A DNA stretch of 64,000 nt. Origin: Desulfobacteraceae bacterium Eth-SRB2 (lineage in GTDB: Bacteria > Desulfobacterota > Desulfobacteria > Desulfobacterales > UBA11574). This document shows positions 56,245 through 64,000 of this stretch, in pieces; positions within the stretch are counted from its first letter, which is position 1, and every line of letters starts with the position of its first letter. Location: NCBI GenBank assembly GCA_004193595.1, contig RPGQ01000044.1, positions 1 through 64,000 of the forward strand, in the 5' to 3' direction. The notes beneath the pieces were generated by a model. That model worked only from the letters and a program-made list of their open reading frames with translations, searched no databases and was not told where the DNA came from. The translations under genes and the position numbers were made by a program.

Positions 56245-57054
56245 ATGTCGATAATTACTCTCCTGACGGACTTTGGCACTGAGGATGCATATGTGGGTAT
56301 GATGAAGGGGGTTATCCTGTCCATACACCCTCAAGCGGTCATTATCGATATTACCCATCACATCGATCCCCAAAACGTCATCCAAGCCGCATACATCATC
56401 AAATCTTCCTACAAATATTTTCCTGAGGGTACGGTACATCTTCTGGTTGTGGATCCGGGAGTGGGAAGCGATCGTTCGATTGTGGCCCTTGAAATGATGG
56501 GCCATATTTTCCTTGCGCCGGATAACGGCGTGTTAACGCTTTTAATGGATGAAGGAGAGACGGATTCCATTGTCAGCGTCGAGAATACGCGCTATTTTTT
56601 AGAATCGGTGAGCCGGACCTTCCATGGCCGGGATATTTTTGCTCCTGTGGGCGCTCATCTATGCAGGGGCTTGGATATAAAAAACTTAGGCTCACCCCTT
56701 GATCAACAAAACCTGGTTCAATTGAAGATATTAAAACCCTATATATCCGAAAATAGTCAACTGGTGGGAACGGTGGTATGGTTTGATCACTTTGGAAACT
56801 GCATTTCAAATATTGACGCAGCCCTTGTTAAAAAAATGGATAAGAGCGGCTCCGAAAAAATGCTTGAGATCAAAATCGGTAAAAATACAATTAAAGGGGT
56901 ATCACTCAGCTATGCCGACACAGAACCCAAGAATCCCCTTGCGATCATAGGTGGTTTGGGATATCTTGAGATTGCCTTGAATAAAGGAAATGCAAAGCTC
57001 GCTTTGGGAATCGAAAAAGGAGAACCCATCACGTTAACCCAGAAACCTGAATAA
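56245..57054 (+). CDS. SAM hydrolase / SAM hydroxide adenosyltransferase family (DUF62)
   Basis: 269 residues from ATG 56245; TTG 56239 is in frame and neither has a Shine-Dalgarno, because the preceding element ends here. Family motifs: ITLLTDFGTEDAYVGMMKG, VVDPGVGS, APDNGVLT and the FHGRDIFAPVGAHL segment, then FDHFGNCISNI. Members hydrolyse S-adenosylmethionine to adenosine and methionine; fluorinases and chlorinases are relatives. No halogenase-specific claim is made. Confidence 0.9.
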   Translation: MSIITLLTDFGTEDAYVGMMKGVILSIHPQAVIIDITHHIDPQNVIQAAYIIKSSYKYFPEGTVHLLVVDPGVGSDRSIVALEMMGHIFLAPDNGVLTLLMDEGETDSIVSVENTRYFLESVSRTFHGRDIFAPVGAHLCRGLDIKNLGSPLDQQNLVQLKILKPYISENSQLVGTVVWFDHFGNCISNIDAALVKKMDKSGSEKMLEIKIGKNTIKGVSLSYADTEPKNPLAIIGGLGYLEIALNKGNAKLALGIEKGEPITLTQKPE

Positions 57055-57127
57055 AGATCCGGGTCCAGAGGGCCCGGCTTTGATTATCCCCAGAGGGGAT
57101 TTAGTTTGCCGGCATTTAACGATTTAC

Positions 57128-57274
57128 GGAGTACTGGAGTACTGGAGTATTGGAGTGGTGGAGTAATGGAAGAAACCCCTTTTTTCATCGCTCTCAGAAA
57201 ACAGATCCCTGGAGAAAATCTGAAAATTTAAAGCTCTTTTTTTTAAATCAACACTCCATTACTCCAGTACTCCG
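57128..57274 (+). repeat. GGAGTA-type hairpin repeat
   Basis: Tandem GGAGTACT/GGAGTATT/GGAGTGGT units on the left are answered by ACTCCATTACTCCAGTACTCC on the right, giving a long imperfect hairpin with a roughly 80-bp loop. It has the same design as the ATTCCA family with another unit. The rest of 57055-57456 holds no gene. Confidence 0.65.
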
Positions 57275-57456
57275 GTTGATTTATACGGGCAGAGCCATTG
57301 ATCTCTGACTCCCGCGGTGCGGGACAGGCTTGGCCCTGAGGACCAGGTTTTTTAGAACCCAATAAATTTATGTTTTGTGTATTTGTGCCTTTGTGGCTGA
57401 TATTTTTTTGTTCCGGCTTGTTCAGTTCAGATTAAAAGATATGCAGGAGACGCATT

Positions 57457-57834
57457 GTGAAAAATGAATTCAAAGACTTTTCTATCATCGACAAGGAATT
57501 GACCGTAGACGGCACGGTTTCTACAAAGGGACGGCTGATTATTAAGGGCGTAGTAAAAGGAACGCTTGTGGGCCAAAATGTGGTTATTGCCGAGGAAGGG
57601 GCTGTCTACGCTGATGCCAAGGTGGGATCCATTACCATCGGAGGAATTTTTGATGGAGAAGTCAGGGCGTTAAAAGAGTTAATTATCCTTTCAACCGGAA
57701 GCTGCAAAGGAAAGATCGTCTGCAAGGATTTTGTGGTAGAGACCGGTGGAATCTTGAACGCCCACGTAACCTGCATTAACGCCAGGGACGATGATTCAAA
57801 GAAAATATTGTTAGCATCCGGAAAAAATAAATAG
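57457..57834 (+). CDS. Bactofilin (polymer-forming cytoskeletal protein)
   Basis: 125 residues from GTG 57457 (AGGAG 7-8 nt upstream). A single bactofilin beta-helix core: VDGTVSTKGRLIIKGVVKGTL, VYADAKVGSITIGGIFDGEV and GSCKGKIVCKDFVVE turns. It lacks long terminal extensions. Bactofilins form filaments shaping the cell or placing enzymes. It precedes aroE by 31 nt but probably has an unrelated role. Confidence 0.9.
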   Translation: MKNEFKDFSIIDKELTVDGTVSTKGRLIIKGVVKGTLVGQNVVIAEEGAVYADAKVGSITIGGIFDGEVRALKELIILSTGSCKGKIVCKDFVVETGGILNAHVTCINARDDDSKKILLASGKNK

Positions 57835-57865
57835 CCCGCCATCAATTTTTCCACCAGGAGGTTTT

Positions 57866-58735
57866 ATGAAAGATTTTAGAACAATCAGCGCCAACACCCA
57901 AATTTGCGCGGTTATCGGTAATCCTATCGCCCACAGCCTTTCACCGGCACTCCACAATGCCGCCTTCGCGGAACTGAGCCTGGATTTCATTTATGTGGCC
58001 TGCCGGGTCGAGGATGTAAAAAATGCATTGGCAGGAATGAGGGCATTAGAAAATTTTCGCGGCATGAGCGTCACCATTCCACATAAAATCGAAGCAATGA
58101 AATATGTAGATGACATTGCCGAGGCAGACCGAAGCATCGGTTCGATTAATACGATTATTCATGAAAAGGACAAGCTGGTGGGGTTGGGTACGGACGGGCC
58201 GGGTGCGCTAAAGACCCTTGTGGATGCGGGTATAGAAATTAACGGTAAAAATATTTTAATGTTGGGTTCGGGCGGTGCGGCACGGGCGATTGCCTTTACC
58301 CTTGCCTTGAATACAAAGCCGGGAGAACTTTCAATTTTGGATATTAACGAGCGTATGCTTCAGCAGTTAACAACCGATTTGAAGGCCGGCACGGATGCTT
58401 CCATCAAATCCCAATTGCTGACCCAAAACTCTCTTGCCGAAGCAATGGACACGGCGGATATCATCCTTCATTGTACGCCGGTGGGCATGCATCCAAACAC
58501 AGATGCCTCCCTGATTCCTTCCGACCTATTTAGATCCGGGCAGGTGGTCTTTGACATTGTATATACCCCCCTTGAAACCAAGCTGCTTGCCCATGCAAAG
58601 TCTCGGGGCCTTACCATCATTTGCGGAGTCGAAATGTTTATCAATCAGGCGGTCCTGCAGTTCGAACAATTTACCGGTGTTAACGCACCGGTGGAGGTTA
58701 TGCGTCGCGTGGTAATGGAGCAGTTGAAATTATGA
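57866..58735 (+). CDS. aroE: Shikimate dehydrogenase
   Basis: 289 residues; ATG with AGGAGG 4 nt upstream. Substrate motif NPIAHSLSPALHNAAF, catalytic Lys in MSVTIPHKIEAM, NADP loop MLGSGGAARAIAFTLA and VFDIVYTPLETKLL. Reduces 3-dehydroshikimate. Overlaps aroK by 4 nt. Confidence 0.96.
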   Translation: MKDFRTISANTQICAVIGNPIAHSLSPALHNAAFAELSLDFIYVACRVEDVKNALAGMRALENFRGMSVTIPHKIEAMKYVDDIAEADRSIGSINTIIHEKDKLVGLGTDGPGALKTLVDAGIEINGKNILMLGSGGAARAIAFTLALNTKPGELSILDINERMLQQLTTDLKAGTDASIKSQLLTQNSLAEAMDTADIILHCTPVGMHPNTDASLIPSDLFRSGQVVFDIVYTPLETKLLAHAKSRGLTIICGVEMFINQAVLQFEQFTGVNAPVEVMRRVVMEQLKL

Positions 58736-59241
58736 ATATCGTACTGATCGGATATCGGGGTACCGGAAAAACTGTGGTGGGTGAGCTTCTGGCCGCACGC
58801 CTTGGCATGACGTATGTAGGGATGGATGCGCAAATCGTCAAAAAGGCGGACATGCCCATTCCGGGAATTGTGGAAAAATCGGGCTGGCCAAAGTTTCGCG
58901 ATATAGAAACTCAAGTCGCCCGTGAATTGGCAGGGCTTGATAATCTTATTATTGATACCGGTGGCGGGATTATCGAACGGCCGGAAAATATTGAGGCGCT
59001 AAAAATCAACTCCCGCATATTTTGGTTGCAGGCTTCCGTGGATGCCATCATCTCGCGAATTCAAGAAGGCACCCAGCGGCCGGCCTTGACCGCCGGAAAA
59101 ACATTTACCCAAGAGGTCTCAGAGGTCCTGGAGCAACGGATTCCCAAATACAAAAGCGCCGCTCAATTCGAGATTGATACAGACCCATTAACGCCCGAAC
59201 AGGTGGCGAAAAGGATTATCCAAATCTGGCGGAAACCATAG
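58732..59241 (+). CDS. aroK: Shikimate kinase
   Basis: 169 residues. P-loop IGYRGTGKTVVG, then FRDIE and the IDTGGGIIE substrate loop, and the lid Arg in TQRPAL. Phosphorylates shikimate; next step after aroE. ATG overlaps the aroE stop. Confidence 0.95.
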   Translation: MNIVLIGYRGTGKTVVGELLAARLGMTYVGMDAQIVKKADMPIPGIVEKSGWPKFRDIETQVARELAGLDNLIIDTGGGIIERPENIEALKINSRIFWLQASVDAIISRIQEGTQRPALTAGKTFTQEVSEVLEQRIPKYKSAAQFEIDTDPLTPEQVAKRIIQIWRKP

Positions 59242-59275
59242 GCGGACGAGCCCGCCAATTTTTTCTAACTTACCG

Positions 59276-60241
59276 TTAGCGAATATTTTCTTTTTGTTTT
59301 AGGATTGTTATTATATCCGCCAATAATGTTTTCCCTGCTTCCAGGGTGTTCAGATCATAAACCCCTGCCACAAACGCCCCGACCGGTGTTTCCATGATCT
59401 TTTGATGATAGGGTTCCTCGGAAACAAAACCGTGCCTGCCGAAACGCTCAAGGGGCAGACATTCTTTACCGGATTTCAAAAAGAACGACCGGTGTTGTTT
59501 CACGGCGTGAACCGCATCCCGGGGTGAAGGCAACATGGCAACAAAGGCCGTTAGTTTTTGACCTTGGATGCTATAATTGCAAACAATTCCCCTGTCCAAA
59601 AACGCATGTCCCAGTATGCCGCCTTTTATATATCGTTCCGATCCGGCAATCTTGTTCTTTTCAGGAAGATAGAAAAGCTCCCACGGCGGGGTATTGTCAC
59701 CCGGCAAATGCGCAGCAATGCTTGCGGCCAAGGTCTCGACCCTGTGTTTTTCTTTTTCGCGAGTGATATAGGCCTGTATTTCAACAAAAAATCGATCTTT
59801 ATAAAAAGCAAGGTAATCATCAGATCCGGTGGATGCTGCGCCCAGGTTCAACGCAGATGCCCTGCCGCCTGTTTTTGACTGGAATACCCCGAACGCGTTC
59901 AGTTTGTTTCCCATATCATAAATATCGATGGTCACCGTGTCTTTTCCGCCGGCAACGAGTATATAATTTGCCCCTGTCAGTTCAATAAACCCAAATGCAA
60001 TAAAAAATTCGGCTTCCCCATTGATGTACTCATAGAGATTTTGAGGGACAAAACCATAGGGTTTTCCTTGCATCTGCCATTCCGGGGACCGCAGGGCCGC
60101 CCTAAAAATCGACTTATCGCCGGATTCAGCCCGGGGGCAGATGCAGGTTACGGCCAAAAAGAATAGAATCATCAAAAGATTTATACGACAGCGCAAGGCC
60201 GGGCGGGCGGGACCGGTTTTATGTAAAATAAATGTGGGCAT
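59276..60241 (-). CDS. DUF6599 family exported protein
   Basis: 321 residues. An N-terminal hydrophobic leader (RINLLMILFFLAVTCIC) suggests export, possibly as a lipoprotein. The phrases YEYINGEAEFFIAFGF and IDIYDMGNKLNAFGVFQ match DUF6599, of unknown function. The start overlaps the end of the aldo/keto reductase gene by 23 nt, so the pair is probably co-transcribed. Confidence 0.75.
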   Translation of the reverse strand: MPTFILHKTGPARPALRCRINLLMILFFLAVTCICPRAESGDKSIFRAALRSPEWQMQGKPYGFVPQNLYEYINGEAEFFIAFGFIELTGANYILVAGGKDTVTIDIYDMGNKLNAFGVFQSKTGGRASALNLGAASTGSDDYLAFYKDRFFVEIQAYITREKEKHRVETLAASIAAHLPGDNTPPWELFYLPEKNKIAGSERYIKGGILGHAFLDRGIVCNYSIQGQKLTAFVAMLPSPRDAVHAVKQHRSFFLKSGKECLPLERFGRHGFVSEEPYHQKIMETPVGAFVAGVYDLNTLEAGKTLLADIITILKQKENIR

Positions 60242-61424
60242 GGCGCATTCGCTCCGATATTTTTATCCCGTTAATGCAATGACAGGTGGGGGCTGTGCAG
60301 CCCATGCAGACCAGGGCATTCTCCGTGGGCGAAAGTTGTCGGTAAGTGGCCCGGCCCAGGGCGAAATCTTCATAGCCTTCCCAGTACATGAGACAGCGGT
60401 GAATGGTGGAAATGTCCACCTGTTTTTTGCATGAAGAAGTGCAGTTGCCGCACCTCAAGCAATAGCGATCTTTAACCGCATCATAATAGGCCGAAAGGGT
60501 CTTTCGGTCACTCCACCCGATTTTCTTCCCCATAACGTCGGCGTTTTCCGCAAGCTGCTGCCGGTTAACCATTCCGGGAATGGCACAGTCCACAAACCCG
60601 CAGTCAAGGACCCATTTCAATGCTGCCTGATGCGGATTGAGCGATAGTTTTGCTTTGGGTTTATAGCCGCCGGCCTGCGTCTTCATGGCAATAATACCCA
60701 CGCCATTATCACGCGCGCGTTTTAATGCCTGGATGTGTTCCGGGGGGCTCTTATAATTTAATGTGGCCAGAAAAACATCGTAGAACCCGGCCTCCAAAGA
60801 CCGGTCTATTGTATCCACGTAAGTTTGGCCCGTGGTGTGGAAAGAAATTCCCACAAAACGGGCTTTTCCGGTTTTTTTCATTTTTTGACAAAAACCCAGC
60901 ATTTCGTCATGCACCGGCCACTCCGGATCGGTAATGCTATGGAGGAAAACCACATCAACATAGTCGGTCTTTAGCCTTCTTAAGCTTTCTTCCATCATGG
61001 TTTCCATGGATTTTTGATCGTTGAGCCGCTTGTTTCCGAACTGTTTATAATAAGGGGGGATTTTAGTGGCAATAAACACGTTGGATCTGCCGTACGGTTT
61101 GAGCACCTTGCCCAACATGATTTCATTATTGCCGTTCTGGTACCGATGGGCGGTATCAAAATAATTGATGCCCATGTCCAGGGCTTTAAATAATACCGCG
61201 GGTTCGGACAGTCGCATCACGCCAAAGCTGAGCGCCGAAACCTTGAGGCCTGTTTTACCCAGGGTCCGGTATTCCATGGGTGCCGATTGATTGGAACCGG
61301 CCCCTTTAGGGAGCTTTCCCCAAACATGACGTGCACCAAGCGCATGCACGCCAAGGGTGCTACAGGTACAGGTCAGGGTAAGATTTTTTAAGAATCGACG
61401 GCGGGTGAATTGTTTTTCTCTCAT
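60219..61424 (-). CDS. Aldo/keto reductase with Tat leader and C-terminal iron-sulfur motif
   Basis: 401 residues from ATG 61424 (GGAGG 5 nt upstream; 14 codons of open frame lie further upstream). Twin-arginine TRRRFLKNL then a hydrophobic stretch suggest Tat export. The AKR barrel has TGLKVSALSFGVM, FDTAHRYQNGNNE and DVVFLHSI. The C-terminus has CLRCGNCTSSC, a ferredoxin-like motif typical of the Fe-S subgroup, and a further CxGCTAPTC. Substrate unknown. Confidence 0.88.
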   Translation of the reverse strand: MREKQFTRRRFLKNLTLTCTCSTLGVHALGARHVWGKLPKGAGSNQSAPMEYRTLGKTGLKVSALSFGVMRLSEPAVLFKALDMGINYFDTAHRYQNGNNEIMLGKVLKPYGRSNVFIATKIPPYYKQFGNKRLNDQKSMETMMEESLRRLKTDYVDVVFLHSITDPEWPVHDEMLGFCQKMKKTGKARFVGISFHTTGQTYVDTIDRSLEAGFYDVFLATLNYKSPPEHIQALKRARDNGVGIIAMKTQAGGYKPKAKLSLNPHQAALKWVLDCGFVDCAIPGMVNRQQLAENADVMGKKIGWSDRKTLSAYYDAVKDRYCLRCGNCTSSCKKQVDISTIHRCLMYWEGYEDFALGRATYRQLSPTENALVCMGCTAPTCHCINGIKISERMRHAHIYFT

Positions 61425-61805
61425 TTTGCCCTCCATAGTTTTTTTCATGATGTTTTCCTGACACAAAATCGATTTCCCGTGCCCTGTTCAATCTAATAAT
61501 AACTTAATTGGAGAAACGCGTTCCCGTCAACATGAGTTTAAGAAAAGGTGCATTTGACAAAAACTAACCGGGGTAGCGATTTTCAAATAAACGGCCGTAA
61601 CGGCGAATCAATTTCCATATAATAACGGAAACTCGAGAAATAAACCAACATATCACGGATGAATGGTTATCCTTGGCAATAAATTTACCAGAGTGAGTCG
61701 CTTTTCGTGTTGTTAGCGGATGTTATCATATTTAGTGCCTGAACGAAAACTGTCTTTTCCGCCAATATCTACGTCAGACTCAAAGCAAAAAAAGTTTAAA
61801 TTAAA

Positions 61806-61855
61806 TTTGCTTATAAGCAAAAAATGTTGACATACCAATAGGAAGATCCCACAAT
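61806..61855 (+). promoter_or_regulatory. Promoter with adjoining 16-bp palindrome, upstream of yciH
   Basis: Perfect TTGACA (61827-61832), 17-bp spacer, CACAAT (61850-61855, 4 of 6 -10 bases). Immediately upstream is the perfect palindrome TTTGCTTATAAGCAAA (61806-61821), placed as an operator or activator site. The rest of 61425-62022 shows no gene. Confidence 0.45.
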
Positions 61856-62022
61856 CTTTACATTATAAAATAAAGATATCTATCAAATTTTGTTATCAAA
61901 GGCGTTCGGGTTGTATCTGCGGATCGTTTCCTTGCAGGATTGATCTGAGCGTTTTTCCACGATGTTGGCACCCAAAAAAATTTTTACATTTAAATGTTCT
62001 GATAAGTTGAGGGATAAGATTA

Positions 62023-62388
62023 ATGAATAACACCCGGTTGGTTTATTCCACAGAATCAGGTCGAATTTGTCCTTCCTGCGGACATCCGGCTGCCAAGTGC
62101 ACCTGCAAAAAGAAAAAAACCGCTAAGAAACAATCCATATATTCAAACCATGGAATTGTAAGAATCAGGAGGGAGGTCAAAGGCCGGAAAGGGAAAACAG
62201 TAACCGCGGTTTTGGGTGTTCCGCTCGATGATAAAAAACTACAGGAATTTGCCAAAACATTGAAACGCTTATGTGGCACCGGCGGTACGGTAAAAGACGG
62301 AGTTATCCTTATACAGGGAGATCACAGGGAGACTCTTTTGAAAGAGATCAAACAACAGGGATACACTGTAAAACTTGCCGGTGGTTAA
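62023..62388 (+). CDS. yciH: YciH / SUI1 (eIF1-like) translation factor
   Basis: 121 residues. An N-terminal CPSCG...CTC zinc-ribbon-like pair, then the SUI1 core (VRIRREVKGRKGKTVTAVLGV; LKRLCGTGGTVKDGVILIQGDHRE). Bacterial YciH affects start-codon selection or initiation under stress. The likely mRNA leader is about 160 nt if the promoter above is real. Confidence 0.95.
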   Translation: MNNTRLVYSTESGRICPSCGHPAAKCTCKKKKTAKKQSIYSNHGIVRIRREVKGRKGKTVTAVLGVPLDDKKLQEFAKTLKRLCGTGGTVKDGVILIQGDHRETLLKEIKQQGYTVKLAGG

Positions 62389-62698
62389 GGTTCTTGAGAA
62401 TTTGAGGGATAGAACAGAAAGGTTGTATGCATATTTATTTTTCTTGATACAAAAACCTCGGGAAAGCATGAAGATGATATATGTATGTCAATTGTTGTTG
62501 TGAATGGCGTCGATACTCTCAATATTCCTGAAAAATTCGAATAATAAATAAACCACAATATGTTGTGACTCACCACAATTCCTCAAAAACAACAATATCG
62601 AAGATTTTGCTGCCTGGCTAATATTTATCAACAGAAACTACGGCAAGAATTACGCTATTGAATGAATAATTGGTTACAGAAAAGATAAGGAGGACTAA
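62389..62698. other. Gene-free stretch
   Basis: No gene seen. CACAATATGTTGTG near 62552 is a small inverted repeat followed by another CACAAT; a regulatory role is only possible. The strong AAGGAGG at its end belongs to the next gene. Confidence 0.4.
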
Positions 62699-63304
62699 AT
62701 GGAAACCAAGGATATATTGAACGAAACCTTTAAATTTCACGGGCATATCTGCTGGGCAAGCGCAATCGGAACGCGTGCGGGACTGGTGGCGCTTCGTGAA
62801 CTGGGTGTTGAGCATACCGGCACATCCGGTGAACTGCATTGTATCATTGAAATTGGTGACAATCACGGCGCGCAGTGTTTTGCAGACGGCGTTCAATACA
62901 GCACGGGCTGCACGCTCGGCAAGGGAAACATGGAAAAAGCGGGTTGGGGAAAACTGGCGATCACACTGATTGACAAGAAAAAAGAACAGGCAATTCGGGT
63001 ATCATATAAACCCGGACGACACCAAATGATTGCCGAATCCTCTTTCATGAAAAAGCGCGCAGCAGGTGTTCCACCGACGCAGATTCCACAGGAAGAAGCA
63101 TGGGAGATGGTCAACATACTTTGGGACGACCCTGAATCCGAAGTCCTAACGGTCGGCAAGGTTGAACCTTACCCTTATGAAGACTTCGGAGAAGTTATGG
63201 GGTTGATGCCCTGTGCAAGCTGCGGGGAGATGGTATCTAAAAAGTATTTGCGGGTTGTGGGAGACAAACACATGTGCATCCCGTGTTCGGGTTATGATGG
63301 TTAA
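62699..63304 (+). CDS. FmdE family protein
   Basis: 201 residues; ATG after AAGGAGGACTAA. FmdE core: FHGHICWASAIGTRAG and GDNHGAQCFADGVQYSTGCTLGKGN with cysteine and histidine metal ligands, then a C-terminal CASCG...CIPC zinc ribbon. Found with molybdenum/tungsten enzymes or as stand-alone proteins of unknown role; it is not evidence for methanofuran chemistry. It precedes a TauE/SafE gene by 15 nt, suggesting cotranscription. Confidence 0.88.
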   Translation: METKDILNETFKFHGHICWASAIGTRAGLVALRELGVEHTGTSGELHCIIEIGDNHGAQCFADGVQYSTGCTLGKGNMEKAGWGKLAITLIDKKKEQAIRVSYKPGRHQMIAESSFMKKRAAGVPPTQIPQEEAWEMVNILWDDPESEVLTVGKVEPYPYEDFGEVMGLMPCASCGEMVSKKYLRVVGDKHMCIPCSGYDG

Positions 63305-63319
63305 TGAAAGAGGCGAGAC

Positions 63320-64000
63320 ATGGTTGTTTCAGCAATTGCCGGTACGATTACACTGGTTTTTACAACACTTCTGACCATCGCCGGGGTGGGCGCGGCATTT
63401 ATCCTGATCCCGGTATTTATCGCCTTGGGAATAGATCTCCATGTGGCAATGGCAACAGCGCTGCTGCTCAATTCCATTGCAATGATCTTTGCTTCGTATC
63501 GTTTTGTCCGGAAAAAGCTCATTCTCTGGAAAATCGCGTTTCCGATTCTGATTGTGGCAACGACACTTTCACCTGTTGGCGCCTATGTCAGCAAAGGACT
63601 GGACAGGGAACTGCTGTTGTGGCTGTTTGTTGGATTCTTGCTCTTTGCCGCATCAATGATGCTGCTTTATGAGTCCAAACAGAAAAATGAAAAAAGTTCT
63701 AAAACCCGGCAAGTTATTTACGGTGTTTCGGTCGGCGCATTTGCAGGATTTCTCGGCGGCCTTCTGGGTGTAGGCGGAGGAAATTTCATTGTGCCGGTTT
63801 TGGTCTGGCTTGGATTTGAACCCAAAAAAGCCTCCGCTACCACCTCTTTCATTGTAATCTTTTCATCTTTTTCCGGTTTCATTGGTCATGCGTCCCTGGG
63901 AAATATCAGCATTCCGCTCCTGGGTTTTACGGCACTCGGTTCGGCGCTGGGCGCTGTGGCGGGCTCATGGCTGATGACAGAAAAACTTAAACAAAAACAG
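63320..64000 (+). CDS. TauE/SafE sulfite-exporter family permease (5' part only)
   Basis: The frame runs open to the window edge (at least 227 codons). Hydrophobic helices with the family motif FAGFLGGLLGVGGGNFIVPVL, and an earlier LTIAGVGAAFILIP repeat. The family exports organosulfonates or sulfite or acts as an anion permease. The 3' end lies beyond the window. Confidence 0.88.
   Translation, partial: MVVSAIAGTITLVFTTLLTIAGVGAAFILIPVFIALGIDLHVAMATALLLNSIAMIFASYRFVRKKLILWKIAFPILIVATTLSPVGAYVSKGLDRELLLWLFVGFLLFAASMMLLYESKQKNEKSSKTRQVIYGVSVGAFAGFLGGLLGVGGGNFIVPVLVWLGFEPKKASATTSFIVIFSSFSGFIGHASLGNISIPLLGFTALGSALGAVAGSWLMTEKLKQKQ

Noticed and set aside
56245-57054. Fluorinase/chlorinase activity for the SAM hydrolase-type gene
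   Set aside because: The family is mostly SAM hydroxide adenosyltransferase, and no halogenase-specific insertion was recognised.
62699-63304. FmdE-family gene as evidence of methanogenic C1 metabolism
   Set aside because: FmdE-type proteins are common outside methanogens, and no other formylmethanofuran dehydrogenase subunit is in the window.

Overview
The window looks like chromosomal DNA of an anaerobic, probably sulfate-reducing member of the Desulfobacterota (Desulfobacterales-like). The reasons are: a heterodisulfide-reductase (Hdr) / formate dehydrogenase cluster with three in-frame UGA (selenocysteine) codons; Wood-Ljungdahl genes (CO dehydrogenase and corrinoid protein small subunit); a three-subunit succinate dehydrogenase/fumarate reductase with a single b558-type anchor; and Gram-negative envelope genes (tol-pal). 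No rRNA, tRNA or CRISPR array was seen. The genus is an inference.

Layout. 0.2-6.8 kb (minus strand) is a defence-like operon: a DUF4007-type protein, a P-loop ATPase that looks C-terminally truncated, a small methyltransferase, and a 1048-residue nuclease-helicase-HTH-S24 fusion. A near-consensus promoter and two direct repeats exactly 30 bp apart precede it. 7.2-9.9 kb is debris: an N-terminally truncated IS110-type transposase, a frame-disrupted DUF1016 nuclease gene and a decayed inverted copy of that gene. 11.0-20.6 kb is the metabolic centrepiece: membrane HdrC fusion, HdrB, double-length HdrA (Sec60), MvhD (Sec69), an FrhB/FdhB-like iron-sulfur protein and formate dehydrogenase FdhA (Sec136). 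Read together they suggest a formate-linked, flavin-based electron-bifurcating complex tied to the membrane. A stand-alone 10-formyl-tetrahydrofolate-hydrolase-like gene lies convergent to it at 20.8-21.7 kb.

22-27 kb carries housekeeping genes (YkgJ-type cysteine cluster, EEP phosphatase/nuclease, cyclophilin, SfsA, TIGR02757). 27.4-33 kb holds cooS, the acsD/cdhD-type gene and an acyl-CoA hydrolase/transferase-GNAT fusion. 33.6-42.9 kb holds PilZ, a glycosyltransferase, a MinD-like ATPase with a J-domain/RodZ-like partner, a UspA-like protein, a ClC channel behind an HTH-PTS IIA regulator, and MscS. 43.4-47.4 kb is sdhCAB and an HD hydrolase. 48.2-59.2 kb is tolQRA-tolB-pal-cpoB, ruvCAB, a SAM hydrolase-type gene, a bactofilin, aroE and aroK. 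59.3-64 kb holds a DUF6599 protein, a Tat-type aldo/keto reductase, yciH, an FmdE-family gene and the start of a TauE/SafE permease.

Running through the intergenic spaces are at least five families of short non-autonomous elements. Several show terminal inverted repeats and flanking target duplications that can be read directly: 9 bp, 10 bp, 6 bp and 3 bp, depending on family. Many sit exactly on or next to stop codons. One family has a long hairpin made of a TGTCAGG heptamer, and its longest copy carries a fragment resembling a four-helix-bundle (23S rRNA intervening-sequence type) gene. These elements and the selenoprotein-rich Hdr/Fdh line are the most interesting content.
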